Below are positions 9,788-19,951 of a stretch of DNA of 43,161 bases, one piece after another. The number at the start of each line of letters is the position of its first letter. Position 1 is the stretch's first letter. The DNA comes from an uncultured Chryseobacterium sp. (GTDB lineage: Bacteria; Bacteroidota; Bacteroidia; Flavobacteriales; Weeksellaceae): the NCBI RefSeq assembly GCF_913776365.1, contig NZ_CAJYMO010000255.1:1-43161 (forward strand). Direction: 5' to 3'. Position numbers and translations under genes: made by a program. Below the pieces are notes generated by a model. That model ran no database searches and was not told the origin of the DNA. It saw only the letters and a program-made list of their open reading frames with translations.

Positions 9788-11095
9788 TCAGTAGGCCACT
9801 TCCATTTTTATTTTCTTTCCTTTCAGTCTTTCATTGGAAAGTTTTTTCAGCAGCTCATTGACTTTATTCCTGGAAACGGCCACATAGGAAGTCGTATCTT
9901 TTACTTCAATCAGGCCAAGCTCTTCTTTTTGAAGTTCGCCTTTTTTCATCAGATAGCCTACAATATCCACTTTATTCACCTTGTCTTTTTTCCCGGCACT
10001 GATGTAAAGGGTCTGGAAATACGGTTTTTCCGGAACTTTGGTAAATCCTGCAACAGTTTCCTCCGGCGTGTCATTTTTAATGAAAGGGAAATTTTCTTCC
10101 GCAGTCATGATCAGATAGACAAAGCCTTTGGCATTCATCCTCGCGGTACGGCCGTTGCGGTGGATAAAAGCATCTTCTTTATACGGCAATTGATAATGTA
10201 CGATGGACTCAACCTCAGGAACATCAAGTCCTCTCGAGGCCAGATCGGTAGTAATTAAAATCCTGGATGAATCGTTTTTGAATTTCAGGAGCGCGCGTTC
10301 TCTTTCGTCCTGCTCCATTCCGCCGTGGAAGGTCTCCCTGTCGATTCCTTTTTCACGCAGAAGTTCAGAAATCCGGTCAACTGCTTCACGGTGGTTGCAG
10401 AAAATCAACGTTCTTTTATTCCCGATTTTGCAGATGAGATTGAACAGGGTATCCAATTTTTCTTCGGAAATCGTCATTACTTTTTTTAACTGGATATCAG
10501 GTCTTGCTTCAGCCAGTTTCAAAAAATCAACCACTTTTTCATTTTTCAGCCCTGTAAACTCAGGAATTTCATCCATCGCTGTTGCGGAAGTCAGGATTCT
10601 CTGGGAAATATTTTTTAAGGAATGGGAAATGAATTCCATATCTTTATGAAAACCCAGTTCAAGCGCCTTGTCGAATTCATCCAATACCAATGTTTTAATC
10701 GTTGAAGGATCGAAATTATTATTTCTTATATGGTAGACGATTCTTCCCGGCGTACCGATTAAAACTGCCGGAGCCTGGATTAAATTATTCACTTCAATCT
10801 TTTTATCGTGGCCGCCGTAACAGACCGAAACTTTAAAATCGGTTCCCATCGATTTGAACACCTGCTCGATCTGTAATCCCAATTCTCTTGAAGGAATTAA
10901 GATCAGCGTCTGAATTCCGGGCGTATTCTTCTTCAGGTTTCTGAGAACAGGAAATAAAAATGCCAGCGTTTTCCCTGAACCTGTGGGAGACAACAGCACG
11001 ACATCCTGATTATTTTCCGTTGCTTTATAAGTAGATTTCTGCATCTGATTCATATCCTGAATCTGCAGTTTCTGATAAATTGATTCTAATTCCAT
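9788..11095 (-). CDS. DEAD/DEAH box ATP-dependent RNA helicase
   Basis: SPTGSGKT, LVLDEFDKAL, TSATAM, RTLIFCNHREAVDRISELL, HRNGRTARM; DbpA-like C-terminus is possible but not certain. Confidence 0.92.
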   Translation of the reverse strand: MELESIYQKLQIQDMNQMQKSTYKATENNQDVVLLSPTGSGKTLAFLFPVLRNLKKNTPGIQTLILIPSRELGLQIEQVFKSMGTDFKVSVCYGGHDKKIEVNNLIQAPAVLIGTPGRIVYHIRNNNFDPSTIKTLVLDEFDKALELGFHKDMEFISHSLKNISQRILTSATAMDEIPEFTGLKNEKVVDFLKLAEARPDIQLKKVMTISEEKLDTLFNLICKIGNKRTLIFCNHREAVDRISELLREKGIDRETFHGGMEQDERERALLKFKNDSSRILITTDLASRGLDVPEVESIVHYQLPYKEDAFIHRNGRTARMNAKGFVYLIMTAEENFPFIKNDTPEETVAGFTKVPEKPYFQTLYISAGKKDKVNKVDIVGYLMKKGELQKEELGLIEVKDTTSYVAVSRNKVNELLKKLSNERLKGKKIKMEVAY

Positions 11096-11442
11096 GATGC
11101 AAAGGTAGTGAAGAAAATCAAGGTTTAAAGTTCAATATTTTGTGTTTCATAGGAAACCGTAATTATGAATCATTTTTCGTTGATAGATTTTGATCAGGAA
11201 TTTAAAAACTATTTAACCTTAAACTTTTTCATTCCTCGAAAACTGATTTAGAGAGGAAACATGAATTTTAAAAATCAGGTTATGAATGGAAGTCCATACA
11301 GATTATTATCAGATTAAAGCATCCACTCCGTAATTGCGGGAATAAAAACGAATTTAAAATGTTGCTGGATAGCATTTTAGCCGGCTGATCTTTATTCATC
11401 AGCTGATGTTGACTAATTTTAGGTATTGTCATTAAAATTCAT

Positions 11443-11450
11443 TATCTTTG
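11443..11450 (+). promoter_or_regulatory. Candidate Bacteroidota -7 promoter element (TAnnTTTG) upstream of rpsA
   Basis: TATCTTTG at 11443-11450, followed by CACCCAC. The upstream TTG (11426-11428) spacing is shorter than usual, so only the -7 element is supported. Confidence 0.4.
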
Positions 11451-11571
11451 CACCCACTTTTGGGGTAGCCAGGTTTGAAAAGTAAACAACTTATAATTAA
11501 TGACTTCCGTATTTTTTAATCCGCATTGATTCAGACCGTTAAAAAAGAAGGAATACAAATTTTATCAGAAA

Positions 11572-13371
11572 ATGTCAAAAGAGACAAATTCAGCAGAGGT
11601 TTTATTAAACCAAAACGTAGCACCGGAACAATTTGACTGGGATTCTTTCGAATCAGGTCTTGATGCTGATGCAAGAAAAGAAAAAAGCGATCTTGAGGAA
11701 ATCTACAACGGATCTTTGAACAACCTTGACGATAACGACGTATTGGTTGGAAAAGTAGTAAGATTAACTGACAAAGAAGCTATCGTAGACATCAACTTCA
11801 AATCCGAAGGTGTTATTTCTCTTAATGAATTCCGTTACAACCAAGGCCTTAAAGTAGGTGACGAGGTAGAAGTAATGGTGGACAGAAGAGAAGACAAAAC
11901 CGGACAGTTACAGTTATCTCACAGAAAAGCAAGAACGCTTAAAGCTTGGGATAAAGTAAACGAACTTCACGAAACAGGTGAAATCGTTAACGGTTTTGTG
12001 AAGTCTAGAACGAAAGGAGGTATGATCGTAGACGTACACGGAATCGAAGCATTCTTACCTGGTTCTCAGATCGACGTTAAGCCAATCAAAGATTACGATC
12101 AGTTCGTAGGAAAAACTATGGAGTTCAAGGTAGTGAAAATCAACCCTGAGTTCAAAAACGTAGTAGTATCCCACAAAGCATTGATCGAAGCAGATATCGA
12201 AGGTCAGAAAAAAGAAATCATCGCTCAGTTGGAGAAAGGACAGGTTCTTGAAGGTACTGTTAAGAACATTACTTCTTACGGGGTATTCATCGACTTGGGA
12301 GGTGTAGACGGATTGATCCACATCACCGACCTTTCCTGGTCCAGAGTGAACCATCCATCTGAAATCCTTGAGGACGGACAGACGGTAAAAGTGGTTATCC
12401 TTGATTTCGATGATGAGAAAACAAGAATCCAGTTAGGTATGAAGCAACTGGAAGCTCACCCTTGGGATGCGCTTTCTGCTGATATGAAAGTGGGTGACAG
12501 AGTAAAAGGAAAAGTAGTGGTTCTTGCTGACTATGGTGCATTCGTAGAAATTGCTCCGGGTGTTGAAGGTCTGATCCACGTTTCTGAAATGTCTTGGTCT
12601 ACTCATTTGAGATCTGCAGGTGATTTCGTAAAAGTAGGTGACGAAGTGGAAGCTGAAGTACTTACCTTAGACAGAGAAGACAGGAAAATCTCTTTGGGTA
12701 TCAAGCAATTGAACAAAGATCCATGGGAGAATATCGAAACTAAATATCCTGTAGGTTCCCAGCACGTTGGAACGGTAAGAAACTTTACCAACTTCGGTGT
12801 ATTCGTAGAGCTGGAAGAAGGAATCGACGGATTGATCTACATCTCTGATCTTTCCTGGACTAAGAAAATCAAGCACCCGTCTGAGTTCTGTGCAGTAGGT
12901 GATAAACTTGATGTAATCGTTCTTGAGCTGGATATCCAGGCAAGAAGATTATCTTTAGGCCACAAGCAGCTTCAGGAAAATCCTTGGGATGCTTTCGAAA
13001 CGAAGTATGCTGAAGGAACCATCCACGCCGGTAAAGCGGTAGAAGTACACGATAAAGGTGCTTCCGTACAGTTTGAGGATGCTGAGGTAGAAGCTTTCTG
13101 CCCTTCAAGATTATTAGAGAAAGAAGACGGATCCAAAATCAAAAAAGGAGAAGAAGCTGATTTCAAAGTAATCGAGTTCAACAAAGAATTCAAAAGAGTA
13201 GTGGTTTCCCACACCGGAATCTTCAGAGATGAAGAAAGAAAGAATTCAAGAGAATCTTCTAACAACAGATCCAACAATACATCATCTTCTTCAAATAACG
13301 AAGAGAGATCCACTTTAGGGGATATCGATGCATTGGCAGAACTGAAAAGAAAAATGGAAGAAGGGAAATAA
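11572..13371 (+). CDS. rpsA: 30S ribosomal protein S1
   Basis: Multiple S1 RNA-binding domains (GTVKNITSYGVFIDLGGVDGLIHITDLSW, GKVVVLADYGAFVEIAPGVEGLIHVSEMSW, GTVRNFTNFGVFVELEEGIDGLIYISDLSW). Confidence 0.97.
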   Translation: MSKETNSAEVLLNQNVAPEQFDWDSFESGLDADARKEKSDLEEIYNGSLNNLDDNDVLVGKVVRLTDKEAIVDINFKSEGVISLNEFRYNQGLKVGDEVEVMVDRREDKTGQLQLSHRKARTLKAWDKVNELHETGEIVNGFVKSRTKGGMIVDVHGIEAFLPGSQIDVKPIKDYDQFVGKTMEFKVVKINPEFKNVVVSHKALIEADIEGQKKEIIAQLEKGQVLEGTVKNITSYGVFIDLGGVDGLIHITDLSWSRVNHPSEILEDGQTVKVVILDFDDEKTRIQLGMKQLEAHPWDALSADMKVGDRVKGKVVVLADYGAFVEIAPGVEGLIHVSEMSWSTHLRSAGDFVKVGDEVEAEVLTLDREDRKISLGIKQLNKDPWENIETKYPVGSQHVGTVRNFTNFGVFVELEEGIDGLIYISDLSWTKKIKHPSEFCAVGDKLDVIVLELDIQARRLSLGHKQLQENPWDAFETKYAEGTIHAGKAVEVHDKGASVQFEDAEVEAFCPSRLLEKEDGSKIKKGEEADFKVIEFNKEFKRVVVSHTGIFRDEERKNSRESSNNRSNNTSSSSNNEERSTLGDIDALAELKRKMEEGK

Positions 13372-13395
13372 TTCCTGAATCCATCTGATATAAAG

Positions 13396-13420
13396 AACCA
13401 CTCTCCGGAGTGGTTTTTTT
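13396..13420 (+). terminator. Rho-independent terminator of rpsA
   Basis: AACCACTC-TCCG-GAGTGGTT followed by TTTTT. Confidence 0.85.
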
Positions 13421-13537
13421 ATGCAATACTGTTGAATAAGAAAAAGAAATATTTTTGCTAATTATTCAATCATATGAGAAAAATTATTATTTTTGATCTG
13501 ATTAAAAAACAGTTTAACTATAAAAGCATTTTTACTT

Positions 13538-14998
13538 GTGCTTCTGGCGTTTATTACGTCAGTCTCTGCCCTCCGGGCCCAAACCGATTTTGTCATCTGT
13601 ATCGATAACAGCGGTTCTATATCCAGTCAGCGGTTTGATGAAATAAGTGTGAGCGCCAAGAAGCTGATCGAAAGCATTCTGGCCTGTAATCCGAAGAACA
13701 GGGTTTCGGTGGTTCATTACGGTACCGATACGGCTGAAAAAACGTACGCAACCCTCATTCCGAGAATTTATATTGAATCGGATTTTACCAATAATATCAG
13801 CATAGCCCAGAATTTTACCAGAAAAATGAATGGGGGCGATCATTTCCATGAAGCGTTGGGGCTTATGGGGTATGCCTTGGATCATTATTACAGTGCTGAG
13901 ATTATCAGTCCGCAAACCGAACTGAATCATGCCCCGAGCTCATCGCTGGCTGTTGTTTTATTCAGTGATGCCGACAGGGCAACGGGAAACCTGGATAACG
14001 GTTCTTACCTGGTGAACTATTTCGATCCTACGGTAGGAAGCCCGGCCGCCTTTAAGAATGTTTCTATATTTAAAAAAAATAGAAAAGCAAGATTTGCCGT
14101 TGTACATATGAGCCCGGATACCTTTTCTACGGAAGCCGGTGCTTCCATTGCCAGCTCAGGAGGTTCTTATTTCGGATCGGTGGAAAGCAATACGGATGAT
14201 CCGGATTTCGGACTTTCCCCACGATTGTACTTCGGAAAAACAGATTTTGTCCTGACGAACAGTGAGATCCAGCAAATTACAAATAGTTTCTGTGCCAATG
14301 CAGGAGGAGGAAGCCTGGATATGTACTACGAACTGAATGGATGTCAGGGCTTCAACAGCGTACAGAGTGTATACGGAAGTTACTACCTTCCGGACGGCGC
14401 TAATCTTGTTAATTTAGAACTGGCAGTCGTAAGCCTTGCCACCGGTAACCAGTTTCCGGTATCCTTCAGCCCGAACTTTATAGCACCTAACCAGTACTGG
14501 CAGCAGCTCTCAGTTTCTGATTTTACTTCAGTGCCGGCCAGCGAACAGTATGGTCAGTTTAAATTACTGATAACCATGATTTATGAGGTTGGTGGCCAGA
14601 TCTATACAGCCTCCAGCTGGAATAATTATCCGTATTTCAATTATGACATTACTTTCGAATGCACGCGTAATGCGCAAAAAACAAACAACAATCACCGGAA
14701 AGAATTCAAGCTGGACCGCAATGCAGATCCTAATCATTACACAAAGACTGAGACAGTAAACAGAATGATCCTAACACCGAATCCTACTGACGGACGTTTC
14801 AGTATACTGATGGACAAAGCTGTTGAGAGAGGAACTGTTAATATAATGGATGTTTCTGGAAATATAATCCAAAGTTCAATACTGAAAAACCAGAAAGAGA
14901 CCCAGATCGATATCTCTTCACAGAAACAGGGAGTCTATATTATTACGGTCATGGCTGGCAGCAATGAAATCTACTCTCAGAAAATTATAAAAAAATAA
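13538..14998 (+). CDS. Secreted VWA-domain protein with T9SS C-terminal sorting domain
   Basis: DFVICIDNSGSISSQRFDEI (MIDAS-like DxSxS); C-terminal LTPNPTDGRFSILMD...GVYIITVMAGSNEIYSQKIIKK type A sorting domain. Start codon uncertain. Confidence 0.85.
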   Translation: MLLAFITSVSALRAQTDFVICIDNSGSISSQRFDEISVSAKKLIESILACNPKNRVSVVHYGTDTAEKTYATLIPRIYIESDFTNNISIAQNFTRKMNGGDHFHEALGLMGYALDHYYSAEIISPQTELNHAPSSSLAVVLFSDADRATGNLDNGSYLVNYFDPTVGSPAAFKNVSIFKKNRKARFAVVHMSPDTFSTEAGASIASSGGSYFGSVESNTDDPDFGLSPRLYFGKTDFVLTNSEIQQITNSFCANAGGGSLDMYYELNGCQGFNSVQSVYGSYYLPDGANLVNLELAVVSLATGNQFPVSFSPNFIAPNQYWQQLSVSDFTSVPASEQYGQFKLLITMIYEVGGQIYTASSWNNYPYFNYDITFECTRNAQKTNNNHRKEFKLDRNADPNHYTKTETVNRMILTPNPTDGRFSILMDKAVERGTVNIMDVSGNIIQSSILKNQKETQIDISSQKQGVYIITVMAGSNEIYSQKIIKK

Positions 14999-15022
14999 AA
15001 AACATATTATACCGATCCTTTA

Positions 15023-15048
15023 AAAGACTGCCGCCAGGCGGTCTTTTT
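15023..15048 (+). terminator. Rho-independent terminator
   Basis: AAAGACTGCC-GCCA-GGCGGTCTTT(TT). Confidence 0.75.
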
Positions 15049-15157
15049 CTGTACAGTAAAATATCACAAAATCGTGTGGTAATAATTTTATAAAAAATAC
15101 AAATATTATATTATTTTATTGTTAATTATTTGTAGATTAGCGGCTTTAATAGTGTAT

Positions 15158-17752
15158 ATGAAAAAAGTAGCTTTACCCCTTTTATTTGCGGTATCTTCAT
15201 TGTTTCCATCTGTACTTTTTGGACAGGATAATGATAAATTGATTAAAGATTATATTTCTCAAAATAAATTGCGGGAGTATAAGAAATCTGATCTTGCCGG
15301 TTTTGTTGTTGATAATATTGATCCTTCAAATTCCATGGGAGGAAATGTTGTGAAATTCCAACAGACTTATCATGGCTTTCCTGTTTACAATGCCGGAGGA
15401 GCAGTATTGGTAAAAGACAATAAAATTGTTTACTATACAGATAATTTCGTTAAAGATTACAAATCGGCTGCAACGGCTGTTGTCTTGGTAAATAAGACGG
15501 CTGCACTGCAAAAAGTTGCACAAAACCTGCAGAAACAGGCTCTTGAAAATTATCCTGTCTTGAGCTTTACCGATGCTGATCCGCTGGATGGTAAATTTGT
15601 AAAGCAAAGGCTGGTCTATACGGAAGATGCCGGAAACCTTAAGCTTGCTCATGAATTTTCGTTTCCTGAACCGGGGTCATCCAGCTATTGGAATATTCTT
15701 GTGGATGCATCCAATGGAGATATCCTTAGCAAGCAGGACCTGAACCTTTCCTGCAATTTTCATCAGGATGCTTATTCTCATGATCATTCCCACGCCCATA
15801 ATGAATTCATTGGTCCGCTCAATAAAACTTCACAGGCAGCGACTTACTTTCTGGCACCGGACAATGCTTCTTATAATGTTTTCCCATTGCCTATCGAATC
15901 CGCTACTTTCGGTTCCAGATCCATTGTAAATAATCCCTGGATCCTGACCGCTTCCCCGGAAGGCTGGCATTACGACGGTACTACACGGTATACGACAACC
16001 AGAGGAAATAATGCCTACGCTTACGAAGATGTTAGCGCGGCAAACTTACCAGGACTTTCACCGGATGCAGGTGCTTCAAGGAATTTTGATTACCCGTTCA
16101 GCATCAATGCAGACCAGTATGCCAACCAGAATGCTTCTATTACCAATCTTTTTTATATCAATAATAAAGTTCACGATATTTTCTATACTTTCGGTTTCAC
16201 TCCTGCTGCCAAAAACTTTCAGAACAATAATTTCGGACAGGGCGGCACAGGAAACGATTATGTACTCGCTGAAGCACAGGATGGAGGCGGAACCAATAAT
16301 GCCAATTTCTCAACGCCTACTGAAGGAAGCAGGCCTAGAATGCAGATGTTTATGTGGAGCCCGGTAAACAGGTTGTTTTTCTATAACAGCCCAAGTGCGG
16401 CGATACCGAGACAGCCGGTGGCCGGAACTGCCCAGTTCGGTAATCCGCTGGATGCTACCGGGGTTACCGGAAATGTACAGCTTTCTTCCGTTCTGGACGG
16501 ATGTACTGCCATACCGGCCGGCTCTCTGACAGGAAAAATAGGATTGATCGAGAGAGGAACCTGCGCATTTACAGTTAAAGTAAAAAATGCCCAGAATGCA
16601 GGTGCCACAGCGGTGATTATTTATAACAATATAGCTGGTGCCGTAGGAGGAATGTCCGGTACTGATGCTACTATTACCATCCCATCGGTATTTATCACCA
16701 ATACGGAAGGTGCATACATTAAAAACCAGCTTGCTGCCAATACGACAGTAAATGTTACTCTTAAAGATGATCCGGCTACCAGTGTTACTCCGGACGGAAG
16801 CTTCGATAATGGGATTGTTGCCCATGAATACGGTCACGGAATTTCCACCCGTCTTACGGGAACAAATGTCGGGTGCCTTAATTCTTCTGCGGACAAAGAG
16901 CAGATGGGAGAGGGATGGTCAGACTTTTTTGCTCTTATGCTGACAAACAAACCTGGCGATAATGCTGCTGTGCCGAGAGGAATCGGGACCTATGCAGTAG
17001 GTCAGGCAACAGATGGCTTGGGAATCAGGCCGGCCAGATATTCTCCTGATTTTGCCGTTAACGATTATACGTATACTGATACCAATGGTATGGAATATAC
17101 CAATTCAAACGGACAGGTGGTTCCGGATGTACACTCTATCGGATTTGTATGGGCGACTACATTATGGGATCTTCACTGGCAGTATGCTGCAAAATACGGT
17201 TATGCATCTGATGTAACAGCCAATCCGAACAGCGGAAGTGCCAGGGTACTGCGTCTGGTAATGGATGCCTTAAAACTACAGCCTTGCTATCCAACCTTTA
17301 CTGAAGGAAGGGATGCCATCCTTGCTGCAGAACAGGCTACCACACAGGGAGCCGACCGTTGTATGATCTGGAGGACTTTTGCCAAAAGAGGAATTGGGGT
17401 AAATGCTTCTGCAGGATCCAAAACCAACATCAACGACCAGGTTCAGGATTTAAGTGTGCCTTCAGATTGTGTATTGGCAACAGAAGAGGTTGGCAACGTG
17501 AAAAACAATACCATTTCCATCTATCCGAACCCGGCTAAAAACGAATTTTTCATCAATTTCCCAACCAAGACTTTAGGAAAAGTGAGCGTTGAAATTTATG
17601 ACATGTCCGGAAAACTGGTTTCCTCCGAAGATAAAATTTCTCCGGATGCGAAAAAAGCAATCGCTACGGATAAACTGGTTAACGGAACTTATATGGTAAA
17701 AGTAAAAGGAATCGGTATCGATACCGCCTCCAAACTTCTTATCAATAAATAA
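15158..17752 (+). CDS. T9SS-secreted M36 (fungalysin) family metallopeptidase with PA domain
   Basis: Zn motif VAHEYGHGIS, downstream GEGWSDFFALML, PA-like insert IGLIERGTCAFTVKVKNAQNAGATAVIIYNN, C-terminal ISIYPNPAKNEFFINFP...ASKLLINK sorting domain. Confidence 0.93.
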   Translation: MKKVALPLLFAVSSLFPSVLFGQDNDKLIKDYISQNKLREYKKSDLAGFVVDNIDPSNSMGGNVVKFQQTYHGFPVYNAGGAVLVKDNKIVYYTDNFVKDYKSAATAVVLVNKTAALQKVAQNLQKQALENYPVLSFTDADPLDGKFVKQRLVYTEDAGNLKLAHEFSFPEPGSSSYWNILVDASNGDILSKQDLNLSCNFHQDAYSHDHSHAHNEFIGPLNKTSQAATYFLAPDNASYNVFPLPIESATFGSRSIVNNPWILTASPEGWHYDGTTRYTTTRGNNAYAYEDVSAANLPGLSPDAGASRNFDYPFSINADQYANQNASITNLFYINNKVHDIFYTFGFTPAAKNFQNNNFGQGGTGNDYVLAEAQDGGGTNNANFSTPTEGSRPRMQMFMWSPVNRLFFYNSPSAAIPRQPVAGTAQFGNPLDATGVTGNVQLSSVLDGCTAIPAGSLTGKIGLIERGTCAFTVKVKNAQNAGATAVIIYNNIAGAVGGMSGTDATITIPSVFITNTEGAYIKNQLAANTTVNVTLKDDPATSVTPDGSFDNGIVAHEYGHGISTRLTGTNVGCLNSSADKEQMGEGWSDFFALMLTNKPGDNAAVPRGIGTYAVGQATDGLGIRPARYSPDFAVNDYTYTDTNGMEYTNSNGQVVPDVHSIGFVWATTLWDLHWQYAAKYGYASDVTANPNSGSARVLRLVMDALKLQPCYPTFTEGRDAILAAEQATTQGADRCMIWRTFAKRGIGVNASAGSKTNINDQVQDLSVPSDCVLATEEVGNVKNNTISIYPNPAKNEFFINFPTKTLGKVSVEIYDMSGKLVSSEDKISPDAKKAIATDKLVNGTYMVKVKGIGIDTASKLLINK

Positions 17753-17774
17753 TACGATTTCCGTATTTGAGTTT

Positions 17775-17811
17775 AACTCCGGCGCAGGCTTTGCCTGCGC
17801 CGGAGTTTTTT
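17775..17811 (+). terminator. Strong Rho-independent terminator
   Basis: AACTCCGGCGCAGGC-TTT-GCCTGCGCCGGAGTT followed by TTTT. Confidence 0.9.
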
Positions 17812-17880
17812 GTGATCAGCAGAGTACCGGAGTATTTATCCTGAAAATTGTATCTTTGCAGGCTGTAAAAAAAAAGAATT

Positions 17881-18858
17881 ATGAAGAAGAATGTATTGAA
17901 GGGAGTACTGTTTGTTGGACTGGGAGCAAGCATATACGGAATGCTGGCGACATTCGTTAAATTGGCTTATGAAGAAGGATATACAACTTCTGAAGTAACG
18001 ACCTCCCAGTTTGTATTAGGCCTTGCAGGCCTTCTGCTGCTGAATTTTTTCCAGACCGTTACTTCAAAAAAAACGCTGGCTTCGCCGACTGCTAAAGAAA
18101 CGAGGCAACTGGTCCTGGCCGGAACTTCACTGGGCTGTACCAGTCTCTTCTACTACCTGGCTGTTCAATACATCAATGTTTCGATTGCCATTGTCCTGCT
18201 TATGCAGTCCGTATGGTTCAGTGTAGTGGTGGAAAGTTTCCTGACCAGAAAATTGCCGAATGCCAGAAAAGTAATATCGGTAATCATCGTACTGGCAGGA
18301 ACGGTGATGGCTACCAATCTGGTCAGTACACAGATCGAACTTGACCTTCACGGGGTTTTCTGGGGACTGATGGCCGCGGCTTCCTACACCCTTACCATGT
18401 TTACCTCCAACACCCTGGCTACCCACCTGCCGGTATTCAGGAAAAGCATCATCATGCTGTGCGGAGGATCGGTTATTATTTTTATCTTTTTGTTTTTAGC
18501 ACAACTTGGTCCTTTGCATTTCGAAAGCCTGAAAGCATTGTACCTGAATTTTACGGAACATACCGGACATATCCGGCCGTTCCGCTATTCTATCTTATGG
18601 AAGTACGGACTCATCCTGGCTTTATTCGGAACGATCATCCCTCCGGTCCTGTTCAATATCGGCTTCCCCAAAGCCGGCCTTGGGCTTGGGAGTATTGTTT
18701 CTTCACTGGAACTTCCGGTTTCAGTTACCATGGCTTTCCTGTTGTTGGGTGAAAAGGTGGAAGCGGTACAATGGATTGGGATTGCCATGATCCTCTTTGC
18801 GATCGTACTGATGAATCTTCCCCCGCGCAAAGGAACAGGTATTCCTGATATGCAGTAA
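17881..18858 (+). CDS. EamA/DMT family transporter
   Basis: Ten hydrophobic segments; ends with LLLGEKVEAVQWIGIAMILFAIVLMN, typical of EamA repeats. Confidence 0.9.
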   Translation: MKKNVLKGVLFVGLGASIYGMLATFVKLAYEEGYTTSEVTTSQFVLGLAGLLLLNFFQTVTSKKTLASPTAKETRQLVLAGTSLGCTSLFYYLAVQYINVSIAIVLLMQSVWFSVVVESFLTRKLPNARKVISVIIVLAGTVMATNLVSTQIELDLHGVFWGLMAAASYTLTMFTSNTLATHLPVFRKSIIMLCGGSVIIFIFLFLAQLGPLHFESLKALYLNFTEHTGHIRPFRYSILWKYGLILALFGTIIPPVLFNIGFPKAGLGLGSIVSSLELPVSVTMAFLLLGEKVEAVQWIGIAMILFAIVLMNLPPRKGTGIPDMQ

Positions 18859-18890
18859 GAAACAGGATGCTAACTTTAAAATAATCTGTA

Positions 18891-18916
18891 AAACTGTTCC
18901 GTTTGGAACGGTTTTT
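18891..18916 (+). terminator. Rho-independent terminator
   Basis: AAACTGTTCC-GTTT-GGAACGGTTT followed by TT. Confidence 0.75.
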
Positions 18917-18942
18917 CTTATTTTTAGCCGTAAAATATCCTC

Positions 18943-19938
18943 ATGAAATATATAAATATCCTTTTGACAGCAGCTATGATATCACTTGGGTTGGCCACTG
19001 CAGATGCACAGGTAAAACCGCTGGATGCCGAACTTACGGATTACCGATATCCGTTTGAAGTAAGATTCCTTACGCTCAGTTCCCAGAAGCAGCCCCTGAA
19101 AATGGCTTATATGGATGTGCAACCGAAAGTAGCAAATGGAAGGACCATCATGCTTCTCCATGGAAAGAATTTTAACGGTGCATACTGGGAACAGACAGCG
19201 CGTGACCTTTCGGGCAAAGGTTTCAGGGTGATCATTCCGGATCAGATCGGTTTTGGTAAATCTTCAAAGCCCCAGACTTATCAGTTTTCTTTTTCCCAGC
19301 TGGCAGAAAATACCAAGGCCATACTGGATGAACTCCATATTGATAAAACCATAGTACTCGGGCATTCCATGGGCGGAATGGTGGCAACCCGGTTTACACT
19401 GATGTATCCTGAAAAGGTACAGCAACTGATCCTTGAAAATCCCATCGGGCTGGAAGATTATAAGACATTTGCCTCTTACCAGACTATTGATCAGGCTTAT
19501 CAGTCAGAACTGAAGAATACGGCGGAATCCTATAAAAATTACCAGCTGAAGTTTTATTATGACAATCAATGGAAGTCCGAATACCAGCCGTGGCTGGACC
19601 TTATTGCCGGCTGGACACTTCATCCTGATTATCCTAAAGTTGCCTGGGATGCCGCCTTAACTTCCGATATGATCTATAATCAGCCGGTATGCTACGAATT
19701 TAAGAATATAACAGTCCCGACTTTGCTTATCATAGGTACAAGAGACCGGACTGCCATAGGAAAAGACAGGGCACCGAAAGAGCTGCAGCCTAAAATGGGA
19801 CAGTATCAGGAGCTGGGTAAAAAAACACAGCAGCAGATTCAGGGCTCAAAGCTGGTGGAAATTGAAAATGTAGGGCATCTTCCGCATATTGAAGTTTATC
19901 AGACATTCTGGAAAACACTGTATGATTTTATAAAGTAG
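18943..19938 (+). CDS. Secreted alpha/beta hydrolase
   Basis: Signal peptide (MKYINILLTAAMISLGLATADAQ); HGKNFNGAYW, GHSMGGMVATRF nucleophile elbow, final VGHLPHIE. Confidence 0.93.
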   Translation: MKYINILLTAAMISLGLATADAQVKPLDAELTDYRYPFEVRFLTLSSQKQPLKMAYMDVQPKVANGRTIMLLHGKNFNGAYWEQTARDLSGKGFRVIIPDQIGFGKSSKPQTYQFSFSQLAENTKAILDELHIDKTIVLGHSMGGMVATRFTLMYPEKVQQLILENPIGLEDYKTFASYQTIDQAYQSELKNTAESYKNYQLKFYYDNQWKSEYQPWLDLIAGWTLHPDYPKVAWDAALTSDMIYNQPVCYEFKNITVPTLLIIGTRDRTAIGKDRAPKELQPKMGQYQELGKKTQQQIQGSKLVEIENVGHLPHIEVYQTFWKTLYDFIK

Positions 19939-19951
19939 TTAATATTGCATA

